A stretch of 64,000 bases of DNA from Bin87 sp034423595 (GCA_965207025.1 OZ242258.1:620001-684000); one strand, 5' to 3'; positions 17,547 through 25,971 are shown, numbered from the stretch's first letter. Notes: generated by a model not told the origin, from the letters alone. Translations and numbers: made by a program.

Positions 17547-17863
17547 TACAGGCTGGGGATGACGCCGCCGCTGACGGCCAGGGCGATGGCCTTGGCCAGC
17601 AGCGCCACCACCAGGCCCAGCAACGCCATGAACACCGCGTTCCTGGCTCTCCCCCGGTTCTCCCCCTCCGCTCCCTCGGCCATCAGCACGAATCCCGCCC
17701 AGACCATGGCGAACAGGCACAGGCCCGCCCCGGCGTAGGCCATGCCGGTGAGTACGGCGTCGAAGGCGGCGGCCATCGCCTTCAGCTCGCCGTCGGGGGC
17801 GGCGGCCACCGACGCCAGGGCCGCCGTCGCCGCCAGCAGCAGGGCGGTCAGTTTCCGGGCCAT
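17546..17863 (-). CDS. VirB2/TrbC pilin-like membrane protein
   Basis: This is a 105-residue protein with a signal peptide (TALLLAATAALASVAAA) followed by two transmembrane helices (AYAGAGLCLFAMVWAGFVLM and AVFMALLGLVVALLAKAIAL) joined by a short charged loop (EGAEGENRGRARN). This matches the size and topology of VirB2/TrbC conjugative pilins. Its ATG lies inside the last codons of the PrgI-like gene (16-base overlap), and its TAA overlaps the VirB4 start. A second pilin-like gene is at 19490, so the operon encodes two small double-membrane-span proteins; one may be the pilin and the other a channel component. Confidence 0.7.
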   Translation of the reverse strand: MARKLTALLLAATAALASVAAAPDGELKAMAAAFDAVLTGMAYAGAGLCLFAMVWAGFVLMAEGAEGENRGRARNAVFMALLGLVVALLAKAIALAVSGGVIPSL

Positions 17864-19479
17864 AGCCAGCTCCACCAACTGGAACCGCCCACCGGCGTCT
17901 GCTCCGCCTTCGGCGGCTCGGGCCTGGGCGGCGGCACGTACAGGGGTTGATAGGGGGCGTCGGCCCCGAGGTTCACCGCCTGGACCGCGCCGGATAAGGG
18001 GGCCGGCGCCAGGGAAATGCTCTCCGTCCGGGTGCGTGTGACGTCGGCCCTCTGGTTCTCCACGGCCCGCACGTGCTCCGGGTGACGGACGTAGATGCGC
18101 ACCGTCTTGACGGTCCGGCTCTCGCCGCAGGTGCAGGTCACCCGCCGGGTGTACACGTCGGTGCGGGCCGGGTGGTGGACGGTCTGCAACATGGGCGGCC
18201 GGGGGACGTTCAAGGTCGCCGTCAACTCCGCCGTGATCTCCAGTTCGTTGACCGCCCGGCTGTTGGCCACGGGCAGGGCGAAGGCGGTCTCGCCGTCCGG
18301 GACGAAGGTGGCCGTGGTCGAGTGGCCGCCCCACCCCACGCTGACCGTGCCCGTAATGCCGGTTACGGTGGCGTCCAGCATTGCCGGCACCGACCGGCTG
18401 AAGTGGCCGCCGTACACCGGCAGGTCCTCCTCGTGCCGGGTCTCGCTGAGGCACTCCGAGGCGATGACGCCCCTGATCCGCCCCGGCGTCCACTCCAGGG
18501 CGGTGACCTCCAGGTCGCACAGCTCCCCGTCAACGATTGGCAAGGGATACGGGATTTGATGGCTCTTCAGCGACGCCGCGCCGGAGAATCCCAATGCGTC
18601 CTGCCACGAGAAGGTGAAGGACGGCGACGGGCCGTCCAGAGTCAGGTTGTAGCTGGCGCTCTGCCCCGCCGCTAGGCCGGTGTTGAAGCCCATCTTGAGG
18701 GTCCGGCCGGTCCTGCCGCCGAAGACCCTTCCCTTCAGGTCCAGGTCGTGGGCGGCCCGCAGGGTGACGGCGGCGGTGTCGCCGGAGACGGCCAGCCGTT
18801 CCACGTAGACGCGGCGGCCCGGCGCCGGGTCCGGCGGCTCGAAGTAGATTTCGCCCAGCCGCCAGGCGTCGCCGTAGGGGTTGTCGTCCGGGTCGTCGGC
18901 CAGGGCGCTGCCGGGCATCGCCACGACGGCCAGCGCCAGCAGTCCGGCCGCCGCCAGGAACCGGCCCCAGCGTTTCCCTCTGCCGGTCTCCGTCCGCGTC
19001 GTGTTGGACCCGTTGCCGGACTTCCGGCGGCGCCGTCCCAGCCAGCGGTGGGGCCGGAAGATGCGGCGGCTCCTGCGCCGCCGCCGGTTCTCCCGGAACT
19101 TCTCCAACCTGTCCGTTGCCTTTCTCAACAACAGCCGCAGCGGGTCCGGCTTGGCCTCGGATTGGGGTGGTGGCTCGCTGATTGTTAATTCCGACGAAAG
19201 TCCTGCGTATCGTCTGGCTCCCAGCTTGAACTTCAGCAGGTCGGCGGCCACCAGGGGCAGTCCTCGGCCGCCCACCTTCCCCACGATCAGGGCGATGCCG
19301 GTAACGCCCAGCAGGATGGCGGCGCCCAGCTTCAGCCCGCTTGGGCCGAAGGGGAAGTAGCGGTAGACGCCGTAGGCCACGGCGCAGGTCGCCACCACCG
19401 CCACGATCTGGGGGAAGGTGAACCACAGCAAGGCCTTGTCCTCGGCCTGCACGTGGGTCGGCACTTCGTGCTCTCTCAT
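17848..19479 (-). CDS. PrgI-like type IV secretion protein with large secreted domain
   Basis: The protein has 543 residues. Residues 1-100 match the PrgI family of Gram-positive conjugation systems: VPTHVQAEDKALLWFTFPQI and two transmembrane helices (IVAVVATCAVAYGVYRYF, LGAAILLGVTGIALIVGKV). A basic linker (RRRRRSRRIF...GRRRRK) and a third hydrophobic helix (FLAAAGLLALAVVAMPGSAL, signal-like with an ALA end) come next. The remaining ~350 residues are beta-rich and extracytoplasmic, with paired cysteines (CTCGE). PrgI proteins are normally ~100-120 residues, so the secreted extension is unusual and may be a surface-exposed mating component. It is possibly a fusion of two ancestral genes. Confidence 0.75.
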   Translation of the reverse strand: MREHEVPTHVQAEDKALLWFTFPQIVAVVATCAVAYGVYRYFPFGPSGLKLGAAILLGVTGIALIVGKVGGRGLPLVAADLLKFKLGARRYAGLSSELTISEPPPQSEAKPDPLRLLLRKATDRLEKFRENRRRRRSRRIFRPHRWLGRRRRKSGNGSNTTRTETGRGKRWGRFLAAAGLLALAVVAMPGSALADDPDDNPYGDAWRLGEIYFEPPDPAPGRRVYVERLAVSGDTAAVTLRAAHDLDLKGRVFGGRTGRTLKMGFNTGLAAGQSASYNLTLDGPSPSFTFSWQDALGFSGAASLKSHQIPYPLPIVDGELCDLEVTALEWTPGRIRGVIASECLSETRHEEDLPVYGGHFSRSVPAMLDATVTGITGTVSVGWGGHSTTATFVPDGETAFALPVANSRAVNELEITAELTATLNVPRPPMLQTVHHPARTDVYTRRVTCTCGESRTVKTVRIYVRHPEHVRAVENQRADVTRTRTESISLAPAPLSGAVQAVNLGADAPYQPLYVPPPRPEPPKAEQTPVGGSSWWSWLWPGN

Positions 19480-19489
19480 GCTGTCCCTC

Positions 19490-19771
19490 CTACTTGCCGG
19501 GCTTGTCGGGCTCGGGCAGTTTCTTGATGTCCACGCCCGGATCCGCCACGGCGTTGATCACCAGCTCCACCACTCCGTAGGCCACCAGGGCCAGCACCAC
19601 GCCGGCCAGGGCGGTCATCATGGCCGTCTTGCCCCGCTCCATCTGGTTGGGCGCGCCGGAGGCGGTCAGGTAGAGGTAGGCCCCGTAGATGAAATAGCCC
19701 ACCCCTACCACGCCCACCAGCCCCAGTAGGATGCCCACCAGGTTGGAAATCGTTTGCGTCAGGTCTGACAT
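19490..19771 (-). CDS. Type IV secretion pilin (T4SS_pilin/VirB2-like)
   Basis: This is a 93-residue protein with two transmembrane helices: LVGILLGLVGVVGVGYFIYG and MMTALAGVVLALVAYGVVEL. The conserved loop is YLTASGAPNQMERGKTA. The pattern is that of the VirB2-like pilin family common in monoderm and candidate-phylum conjugation loci. The start ATG 19771 is preceded by GGAG. The stop lies 10 bases before the PrgI-like start, so the two are in one operon. The C-terminus is charged (DIKKLPEPDKPGK). Confidence 0.8.
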   Translation of the reverse strand: MSDLTQTISNLVGILLGLVGVVGVGYFIYGAYLYLTASGAPNQMERGKTAMMTALAGVVLALVAYGVVELVINAVADPGVDIKKLPEPDKPGK

Positions 19772-19929
19772 TCTTGTTCTCCTTTTCCATTTCTCGTTGG
19801 CTGTGTTTCCATTCGTCGGCGCATTGGCGCCTTGCTACCGGCGCATCGGCGCACCTCCCGGTTGTGTGCTAGTTTCTTGGCGACGCGAACGTTCATCCGC
19901 GCCGGTGGTCGTCGTTCCTGTTGTGATTG

Positions 19930-20901
19930 CTACGGCCCCTGGCTGCGGGGCGTGGGTCCGCCCTGGCCGGCCGGGGTGGAGTTCTGGGCCGCCGAGTTCA
20001 CCGCGTTGGCCCCGGTGTTGGCGGCGGTGGTTGTCGCGGCGGCAGCGGCCGCCGCTCCCGCCGGTCCGCCCGCCGCGCCCCCGGCCAGCAGGCCGACGGC
20101 CCGGGCCGAGCGCACCATCTGGCCGGGCAGCGACATGCCGAAGTACAGGGTGTGCAGCCAGGCGTCAAAGGTGCCGTGCTGCCCCAGCATGGACGGCACC
20201 CGCCCGGCCAGGTACATGAAGGCGATGGCCATCAGCAGCTTCCACACCAGGTCCTGGGCCGGCTCGAACTGGCCGATCAGGGCGAACTCCCCCAGGAAGG
20301 CGAACCCCATGGCCAGCGCTATCAGCTGCACCGCCTGCTGGAACACCGTCACCAGGAACATCCTGAGCCAGTGGCGGCCCCAACCGGCGGTGTGGGGCAG
20401 GATCCACAGCCCCAACGCGATGGGGGCCAGGGCCAGCAGGATGTCGATCAGGGCCAGGCGCAGGATCATCTGCACCAGCAGGTAGAGGACGAAGAGGCCG
20501 AAGACCAGGTAGAGCAGGGCGATGAACACCGCCAGGCCGGGCGTGGCGGTCTCCGCCGCCGCCAAGAGCGCGAACAGGGGCGCCCGCAGCAGGTCGCCGG
20601 GGGTTACGTTGAGCGTGGCCGCGATGAACTGGGAAACGGCGTGGGCCACGTCGATGACCAGGGCGCACCACCACAACGACGACGCGGCGGCGGTGAGGCC
20701 CAGCACCAGCCGGGGCACCATCTCCCGCCAGCCCGACTGGTGCCGGCCCAGGTGCTCCTGGACGATGAAGCTCAGGCCCATCCAGCCCAGGATCGCCGCC
20801 AAGGCTCCCGACGTGACGGCCCAGACGGTCATCCAGGCCAGCCTCACCACGGGATGCAGGTAGGTGAGTTCCGGGGGCGTGCCGGTGAGGATGTCGCTCA
20901 T
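19930..20901 (-). CDS. TrbL/VirB6-like channel protein
   Basis: This is a 323-residue polytopic membrane protein with about six to seven transmembrane helices (e.g. LAWMTVWAVTSGALAAILGW, FIALLYLVFGLFVLYLLVQM, IALGLWILPHTAGW). A soluble Ala/Gly/Pro-rich C-terminal tail of ~60 residues follows. Helix layout and the conserved DILLALAPIALGLWILP patch fit TrbL/VirB6 inner-membrane channel proteins. ATG 20901 has GGAGGG seven bases upstream. The start is four bases from the upstream gene's stop. The 158 bases separating it from the pilin gene hold nothing recognisable. Confidence 0.8.
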   Translation of the reverse strand: MSDILTGTPPELTYLHPVVRLAWMTVWAVTSGALAAILGWMGLSFIVQEHLGRHQSGWREMVPRLVLGLTAAASSLWWCALVIDVAHAVSQFIAATLNVTPGDLLRAPLFALLAAAETATPGLAVFIALLYLVFGLFVLYLLVQMILRLALIDILLALAPIALGLWILPHTAGWGRHWLRMFLVTVFQQAVQLIALAMGFAFLGEFALIGQFEPAQDLVWKLLMAIAFMYLAGRVPSMLGQHGTFDAWLHTLYFGMSLPGQMVRSARAVGLLAGGAAGGPAGAAAAAAATTTAANTGANAVNSAAQNSTPAGQGGPTPRSQGP

Positions 20902-20905
20902 GCCG

Positions 20906-21517
20906 CTACCCTCCGCACTCGGCGATTTGGGTCTGGGTCACTCCCTCCACCACGCCACACAACGTCCCGTGGACGCCCTGGATCACCCAGCGGGCGGCGG
21001 CCCGGGCCCAGCGGTCCGGGTCCAGGGCGCCCAGCACCTTGTCCCACAGACCCCTCGGCTGGTGGACGGGAATCAACGCGTGAAAGACGTGGTGGTCGCC
21101 GCCGCCCTGGCGGGGGACGGCCAGCACCAGCAGGAAGGCTTGCTCCGGGTGGAGGTCGGGGTGTTCGGCGAGGGCCGGGTACTCGAAGGTGTACTCCCAG
21201 CCCTCGGCCAGCTTTTTCTCCCCGCCCTGGACCCGGTAGGTGTTGGTGAGCCACTCCCCGGTGTCGGGGTGGCGGATGGAGTAGTAGAGGACGCTGAGTT
21301 GGCGGCTGAAGACAGGCCGGGCCACGAAGTCGCCGTCCTTCTTCCTTTCCACCATCTGCCGGTCCCGGTTGACCAGTTGCAGGCCGTCGCCGTTCTGCGG
21401 CGGTGCCTGGGCCAGGGCCGCGCCGCTGGCGGGAAGGGCGACGACGGCGGCTGACAGCAGCGCCGCCGCCGTCATCATCGCCCGCCGGACGAGCCTGGGT
21501 CTGCTTGCCTGGGTCAA
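20906..21517 (-). CDS. Secreted protein, first gene of the conjugation operon
   Basis: This is a ~203-residue exported protein. The N-terminus is basic (RPRLVRRA), then hydrophobic (MMTAAALLSAAVVALPASGA) with a probable signal-peptidase site after ALAQA. The mature part is a compact beta-rich domain of ~150 residues with a C-terminal region holding two cysteines (TLCGVVEGVTQTQIAECGG). No family is recognised. The start is uncertain: TTG 21517 has GGGAGG at good spacing, while GTG 21526 abuts the same site. Being first in the transfer operon, it probably contributes an extracytoplasmic transfer component. Confidence 0.6.
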   Translation of the reverse strand: MTQASRPRLVRRAMMTAAALLSAAVVALPASGAALAQAPPQNGDGLQLVNRDRQMVERKKDGDFVARPVFSRQLSVLYYSIRHPDTGEWLTNTYRVQGGEKKLAEGWEYTFEYPALAEHPDLHPEQAFLLVLAVPRQGGGDHHVFHALIPVHQPRGLWDKVLGALDPDRWARAAARWVIQGVHGTLCGVVEGVTQTQIAECGG

Positions 21518-21805
21518 TTCGTTCACCTCCCTGGTGTCGGGGTCGCCGGTCTCTTCGCCGGCGCCGCCAGAGAGTGTGAACATCCGGGACGCTTTGCATA
21601 ACCTCGCCCACGCCCCCACCTTCCTGCGGGGGCGCGCAGGGCCTTACGGAAGCGGCCCCTCTCGTGGTGTCATTGGGGTGTACAGGAGTCGCGTCCGGCG
21701 GCGGAAATGCAAGTCAGCTCGTTTTAAACCTGGAATCGGGGGAAATCGGCCCCCTATCGGACTTTTCGTGTTAACGGTTTTCGTAAGGACCCCTTCCAAC
21801 GGGCT

Positions 21806-21896
21806 GTTGCATACTCCCTGGGTGAAACTTGCACTTCTGCAAGCGTCGAAGCCGCCCGCCGGTTGCATTGGCCCCGTTGGAAAGTTGCACTTTTAC
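21806..21896. promoter_or_regulatory. Two tandem operator-like units (56-base period) between divergent operons
   Basis: The region 21518-21922 separates the conjugation operon from the divergent regulator gene and has no coding frame of note. Inside it, GTTGCAT occurs at 21806 and 21862, and TTGCACTT at 21829 and 21885. The two words are 16 bases apart in each unit, so the whole unit repeats after exactly 56 bases. The first copy extends to a palindrome (CTTGCA...TGCAAG). The adjacent HTH regulator is the likely ligand. The same TTGCACTT core flanks the outer-element gene at 3256. Confidence 0.5.
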
Positions 21897-21922
21897 AAGT
21901 CGGCATCGGCGAGGAGGGAAAC

Positions 21923-22762
21923 ATGAGCGACCGGGAACCGATCTTCGAAGAAAGCCGCAGCGTGGAGGACCTGCAGCACCTGCAACTGACGGTCCTCATG
22001 ACCGAGATGGTCCGGAGCAGGGGCGTGATGCGGGTTGCCAAAGACCTGGGCGTGAACTACCGCACGCTTTCGGCGGCTTTGGAGACCGGGCGGTTGTCCC
22101 GCAGGATGCGGGGCGCGCTGGAGAAGGCCCTCCTGGAAGGCGCCGGGTCGCCGGCCAGGGAACAACTGGAACGCAACGACCTGTTGACCGGGCGGCTGGA
22201 GAGAGTGGAGGAACTGGCCGAGGCGTCCACCAGGGGCCTGGCAACCGTCCACGGGGAGGTTGAGGATCTCAGGAATGAACACGGCCAGGCATTGCGGAGC
22301 ATCGAGGGAAAGCTGGCGCAAGGGGACGGCGGGAAGGGGACTCCGGAGTCAACGTCTTTCGTCAGTCCGGCCCAGCCGCCTTCCCCGCCGCGTCCGCCGC
22401 GCCGCGAGTTCCCCGAACTGGCCACCCTGGAACCCGCCGCTGACGACGAGGCGGTCTTCGGCGACGCCTGGCCCCTGATCCGGGAGTGGCGGGAACTGCG
22501 GGAAAGCCATCCCGACCAGGGGAAGGGCCTGGGCTGGCTGCGGGAAGAGGAACGACTCATGACCGTGGAACTGGCGCTTTTGGATGACCACGGCCTGACC
22601 CTGCCCCCGCAGGACTATCCCCTCACCGGCCTGAACCGCAACAACCAGACCAACTGGCGAAGCACCACCCTGGCGGAAACCCGCCGGGCCTTGAGGCGCC
22701 GGGAACGGCTGCGGTGGCCGCTCCGGGCGCTGGCGCTGGCGCTACGGCTGTTGCACAGGTAG
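21923..22762 (+). CDS. Helix-turn-helix regulator with coiled coil
   Basis: This is a 279-residue soluble protein starting at ATG 21923 behind GGAGGG. Residues ~25-70 contain a helix-turn-helix (GVMRVAKDLGVNYRTLSAAL, ETGRLSRRMRGALEKAL) similar in shape to transposon or phage repressors. A coiled coil of ~60 residues follows (ERVEELAEASTRGLATVHGE...), then a Pro-rich linker. A C-terminal domain holds DEAVFGDAWPLIREWRELRE and LGWLREEERLMTVELALLDD and ends very basic. It is transcribed divergently from the conjugation operon, across the tandem operator units. A role as master transfer regulator is inferred from position. Confidence 0.65.
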   Translation: MSDREPIFEESRSVEDLQHLQLTVLMTEMVRSRGVMRVAKDLGVNYRTLSAALETGRLSRRMRGALEKALLEGAGSPAREQLERNDLLTGRLERVEELAEASTRGLATVHGEVEDLRNEHGQALRSIEGKLAQGDGGKGTPESTSFVSPAQPPSPPRPPRREFPELATLEPAADDEAVFGDAWPLIREWRELRESHPDQGKGLGWLREEERLMTVELALLDDHGLTLPPQDYPLTGLNRNNQTNWRSTTLAETRRALRRRERLRWPLRALALALRLLHR

Positions 22763-23915
22763 ATAGCTGCCCTGAAAGGGCCGGTTCCAGTCCGGTTAAC
22801 ACTTGCCCGGTGGGGCGCGCACGGCCTACCCAGGGGCGTCCGGAAGGCCGACAATAGCTGCGTTGTCAGGCTTTTCCAGCGTTTCCCGCCGTAGAAACCT
22901 GGGGCTTCTCCCTCAAGCCGGGGCTGGACGCAATGTCGCTCAAGAGGGAATGCGCTGCCGCTGCGGATTTGACTTAGCTCTCTGCAAGCAGCGCGGGCCT
23001 GTGGTTGGAGTGCTCAATCCCTTCTTCCCCGGTCCGGCCCAACGGGATGGAGTGTCAAGTCCTTCTCCCGTTGGGCAGTCCGGCGGCAGGAGTGTTTAAG
23101 TCCTCCAGTCGCAGGGCGCCGTTCAGTGGCTCGGAGGTGACTCCCCCGGTCATTGGACACCCGTCCGGCGGCAGGAGCTAGTCCCTCCTGCGGCTGGCCG
23201 GAGGGGACGGAGCGATTGATCCCGCTTCGTTCCCAACCCAGGCTGTGGCGTCTGCGGGTTCCGCTCGCAGCGCCCCGGCCGGAACCCAAACCCAGCCGGG
23301 GCAGAGTTGTCCTGGTAAACGTCAACGATCACAACGTCAAGGAGGTGGCATACCGAAACATCACGGCATCCCGGATTTTCCTAATCACACGGTTTCACTG
23401 GCGGAGCGGCTGACGCCCTTCGCCTGAATCTCACACTGCCGCCGGAGCGACCGAACGGCTCCGGCGCGCTCTGCAACGCTGCGGCGTAGCTGCCCAACCA
23501 CGGCAGCCACCGCCGCTGCCACTTGTCCCGGCCGGTCACTCCCCGGCGACGTGCCGGGCGCTCGTTACTGCCACGCGGCTTCCCCCGGGCGGCTCGCCAA
23601 TGACGCGACAGCCGGCCGGCCCGTGCGCGCCCTCCATCCCCCAACTACCCGTTTCCGCCATTCGAATCCCTGGCCGGACTGCGCCTCTCGCGGGGCGTCA
23701 GCACGGCGAAGCGCCGGGCTTCGTCAGACCCTGGGGAGCATTGCGTCCACGCCGCGCCGTGCGCCAGCGGCATTCGGCATGACCTGATGCAGGGAGGTCT
23801 CGGCAACCCGAAGCCCGTCGCCCTCCCCGTGGGGGACGGCGGCCCGCCTCGGCGGGCGGCGGCTAAGTGAACCGCCGCTGACAAACCAACCCACGACAAA
23901 TTCAAGTTTGCACAC
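22763..23915. other. Non-coding tract with multiple hairpins (candidate oriT or small RNA region)
   Basis: About 1.15 kb has no convincing coding frame; open frames present are Arg/Pro/Ser-rich and lack ribosome sites. Between about 23007 and 23245 a GGAG...TCC element recurs in varied form: GGAGTGCTCAATCCC, GGAGTGTCAAGTCC, GGAGTGTTTAAGTCC, GGAGCTAGTCCC and GGAGCGATTGATCCC. Several copies sit in hairpins. The best is an 11-base perfect stem, GCCCAACGGGA / TCCCGTTGGGC, near 23036-23075. GTCCGGCGGCAGGAG is directly repeated near 23078 and 23163. CCCCGGC...GCCGGGG forms another stem near 23274-23302. Location between regulators and the transfer operon makes it the best oriT candidate; this is inference. 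Confidence 0.45.
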
Positions 23916-23960
23916 GAGCGGGGCCGCCCCTTTCCGACGGGAAAGAGGGCGGCCCCGCTC
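23916..23960 (+). promoter_or_regulatory. Long hairpin in the leader of the triple-XRE gene
   Basis: GAGCGGGGCCGCCC (23916-23929) pairs perfectly with GGGCGGCCCCGCTC (23947-23960). Inside, CTTTCC (23930-23935) pairs with GGAAAG (23940-23945), leaving one bulged A and a four-base loop. This 20-pair stem lies only 10 bases before the ribosome site (GGAGG 23971-23975). There is no T-run, so an attenuator, an RNA-processing element or an operator are all possible. Confidence 0.55.
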
Positions 23961-23982
23961 GCTGCGTTTCGGAGGAATGAAC

Positions 23983-25044
23983 ATGATCGCCAACAGCGCC
24001 AGTATCACCATCGATGCCAACGCCGATATCCACTACAACGCCAACGTTAAGGACAATCCCAAGACACAAGGGCAGATTCTCGACTCCGGCGCCAACGACG
24101 CCAGCGCCGTCGCCGCCCGGGCCGAGTCCCACCTGACCGTCGCCGCCAGGGAGCGCGGCCTCAACATCAAGGAACTGGCCGCCCTGATGGGTGTCGGTCC
24201 CTCCCACCTGTCCCAGGTCGCCAGGGGCAAGAAGGCCCTAACACCCTACATGCGCGGCAAGATCCAGGCCGTCTTGGGCGAGGTGCCTCCCCAGGGCGTC
24301 GTCCACCGGCAGGGCGGCGTGGTGCGGGGCGGAGAGAGCACCTACCTCCGGGAACGGGCCAGGGAGCAGGGCCTCACTTTGCGGCAGGTGGCGGACCGGG
24401 CCGGACTGACCTATGGGTATGTTACCCAGGTCAGCCGGGGCCAGCGCAACCTCAGCCCTGCCGCCCAGGCCCGGATGGAAACGGTGCTGGACGCTCCGGT
24501 GAAGATCGAGGCCGCCCAGTTGCCCACCGTTGACCCCAACGCCCTGTGGGAGCGCATGGACGCCCACGGGTGGAGCCAGAACGAGACGGCGCGTAGGGCG
24601 GGCATCAGCATCGGGATGCTCTCCCAGGTCATGAACGGCAAGCGCACGCCGTCCGGGGACCTGCTACGGCGGCTGCACGAGGTGCTGTTCGCGCCGTCGC
24701 CAGCGGAGCTGGTGGTGCCGGTGGAGTTGAAGGTCATGGCCTGGAAGAAGGGCGGGAAGAGCGGAGTGGTGATCAAGGGCGCCGGCGGGCCTTGCAGCAA
24801 TGGCAAGCCCGGCGACGGGACCATCCGCGTCGGCGGTCGCGTTCCCTGGGGTGCCGAGGTGGAATTCGCCTACACCAGCGGCTACGACAGCCACGGACGG
24901 GTCTCGGTGAACCACCTCGTGGACGAGCGGGGCTGCTCCGCCATGCTGCGGGAAAGGCGACCCGCCGGTGACGGAAGCCCGGCAACCGGGTCAGGTGTGC
25001 CTGCCGGTCAGGAAAACAGTCACCGGCGGCCTCGCCAACAATAG
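23983..25044 (+). CDS. Protein with three tandem XRE helix-turn-helix domains
   Basis: This is a 353-residue protein from ATG 23983 (GGAGG seven bases ahead; ATG 23977 is too close). After ~45 residues come three XRE-type domains: RGLNIKELAALMGVGPSHLS (~50-95), LTLRQVADRAGLTYGYVTQV (~115-160) and SQNETARRAGISIGMLSQVM (~190-235). A ~110-residue C-terminal region follows with a Gly-rich beta segment (SGVVIKGAGGPCSNGKPGDG) and a basic end. Triple HTH arrays in one chain suggest binding to a multi-site DNA target, such as the repeats in the adjacent non-coding tract. The third HTH and its lead-in (ALWERMDAHGWSQNETARRA) resembles the C-terminal HTH of the relaxation protein (ALWERLAQLDRSQNWLAREM). 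Confidence 0.75.
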   Translation: MIANSASITIDANADIHYNANVKDNPKTQGQILDSGANDASAVAARAESHLTVAARERGLNIKELAALMGVGPSHLSQVARGKKALTPYMRGKIQAVLGEVPPQGVVHRQGGVVRGGESTYLRERAREQGLTLRQVADRAGLTYGYVTQVSRGQRNLSPAAQARMETVLDAPVKIEAAQLPTVDPNALWERMDAHGWSQNETARRAGISIGMLSQVMNGKRTPSGDLLRRLHEVLFAPSPAELVVPVELKVMAWKKGGKSGVVIKGAGGPCSNGKPGDGTIRVGGRVPWGAEVEFAYTSGYDSHGRVSVNHLVDERGCSAMLRERRPAGDGSPATGSGVPAGQENSHRRPRQQ

Positions 25045-25134
25045 CCATATCGTCCGGCGGGAGCAAAACAACGGCGCGGCCTGGATTCACTGGCCAGCAG
25101 GGCCGGGGTTGCAGGCCGTCGCTGTCCGCGCTCG

Positions 25135-25745
25135 CTATCCCCTAACCGCCCCGCAACCCCGGCGCAGTTCCGCTTCCAACTCCCGGTTGCGGACCTCGGC
25201 GGTTTCGGCGCGGACACGCTCTTCCTCCAGCGTTGCGATGGGCCGCACGGTGGCCGGGGCGTGCAAAGCCAGCAAGCCCTCCTCCCACCGCAAGTTCAGG
25301 TTCAACGCCCGGCTGTTCCCCTGCAACACCCCTCCGGGCAGTCCCCGGATTTCAATGGCCTCGTACCGGCCCTCCACCAGCCGGTCCCCGGCCAGCTTCG
25401 CCCCGTGATGTTCTCCCGTCTCGTCAAACCGCCAGACTTCCAGGATGCCCAGGGCCGCGTAGTAGTCCCGCATGGGACCCACGTCCATCTCCCCGGTGCT
25501 CTCCGACGCCACCTCCAGCACGAAGTCCGGCGCCTATCGAAGTAAGCGTGCGGGACGATCCAGTGGTCGGCGCCCACCAGGGTGGTATCGCAATTCCCCA
25601 GGTGCATCCGCAGGTCGTTGGACAGCCCCCGGTGGAAGAGTCGGTCGTACTGGGTCACTTCATCAGGCTCGCGCTCAGGTATGTCGGGCAGCCGGAAGCG
25701 CTGCTGGACTTTGGCAGCCTCGCTGCTGGTGTTGGTGGTGGGCAC
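25135..25745 (-). pseudogene. Uma2-family (DUF820) restriction-endonuclease-like protein, frameshifted
   Basis: The downstream frame (25135-~25525) encodes VLEVASESTGEMDVGPMRDYY and LGILEVWRFDE, the catalytic core of Uma2 nucleases (E-V-x-S-x-S-T), followed by a charged C-terminal helix. The upstream part (SEAAKVQQRFRLPDIPEREP ... ADHWIVPHAYF), including the typical V-P-x-x-x-F block that precedes it, is in another frame and joins near 25530. A single indel there would restore a ~200-residue protein starting at GTG 25745. Either the gene is dead or the assembly has an indel. The chain lies in the ICE cargo between the triple-XRE gene and the adhesin. Confidence 0.6.
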
Positions 25746-25905
25746 GGCGAACCCCGGTGGGTCTGGCCTGGGATTGCCGGTGATGGCGGGTTCTTGGCGT
25801 TGGGCTGGCCCGTTGCGGGCAACATACCCCCGCCGGGCCGGTCCTCCCAGCGGCGGGAACGCCGTTGCGCAGGGCGCTTTGAACCGCCAGCCTCTCAACG
25901 GCAAA

Positions 25906-25932
25906 GGGCCCCGGCCAGCACGGCCGGGGCCC
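25906..25932 (-). terminator. Hairpin terminator after the adhesin gene
   Basis: GGGCCCCGGCC (25906-25916) and GGCCGGGGCCC (25922-25932) form an 11-base perfect stem with a five-base loop, 40 bases beyond the adhesin stop. Only TTT follows on the minus strand, so termination strength is uncertain. Confidence 0.5.
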
Positions 25933-25971
25933 CTCGCCAAGTCCAACCCTTGCCCCCGGGCGGGGGCGCCG

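Noticed and set aside
17864..18520. Long N-terminal extension of the 105-residue pilin-like protein
   Set aside because: It overlaps the PrgI-like gene, is Arg/Gly-rich, and the short form has a proper signal peptide.
22803..23787. Short frames in the hairpin-rich tract
   Set aside because: They contain the hairpins in all phases, lack ribosome sites and show no recognisable sequence; the tract is better treated as non-coding.
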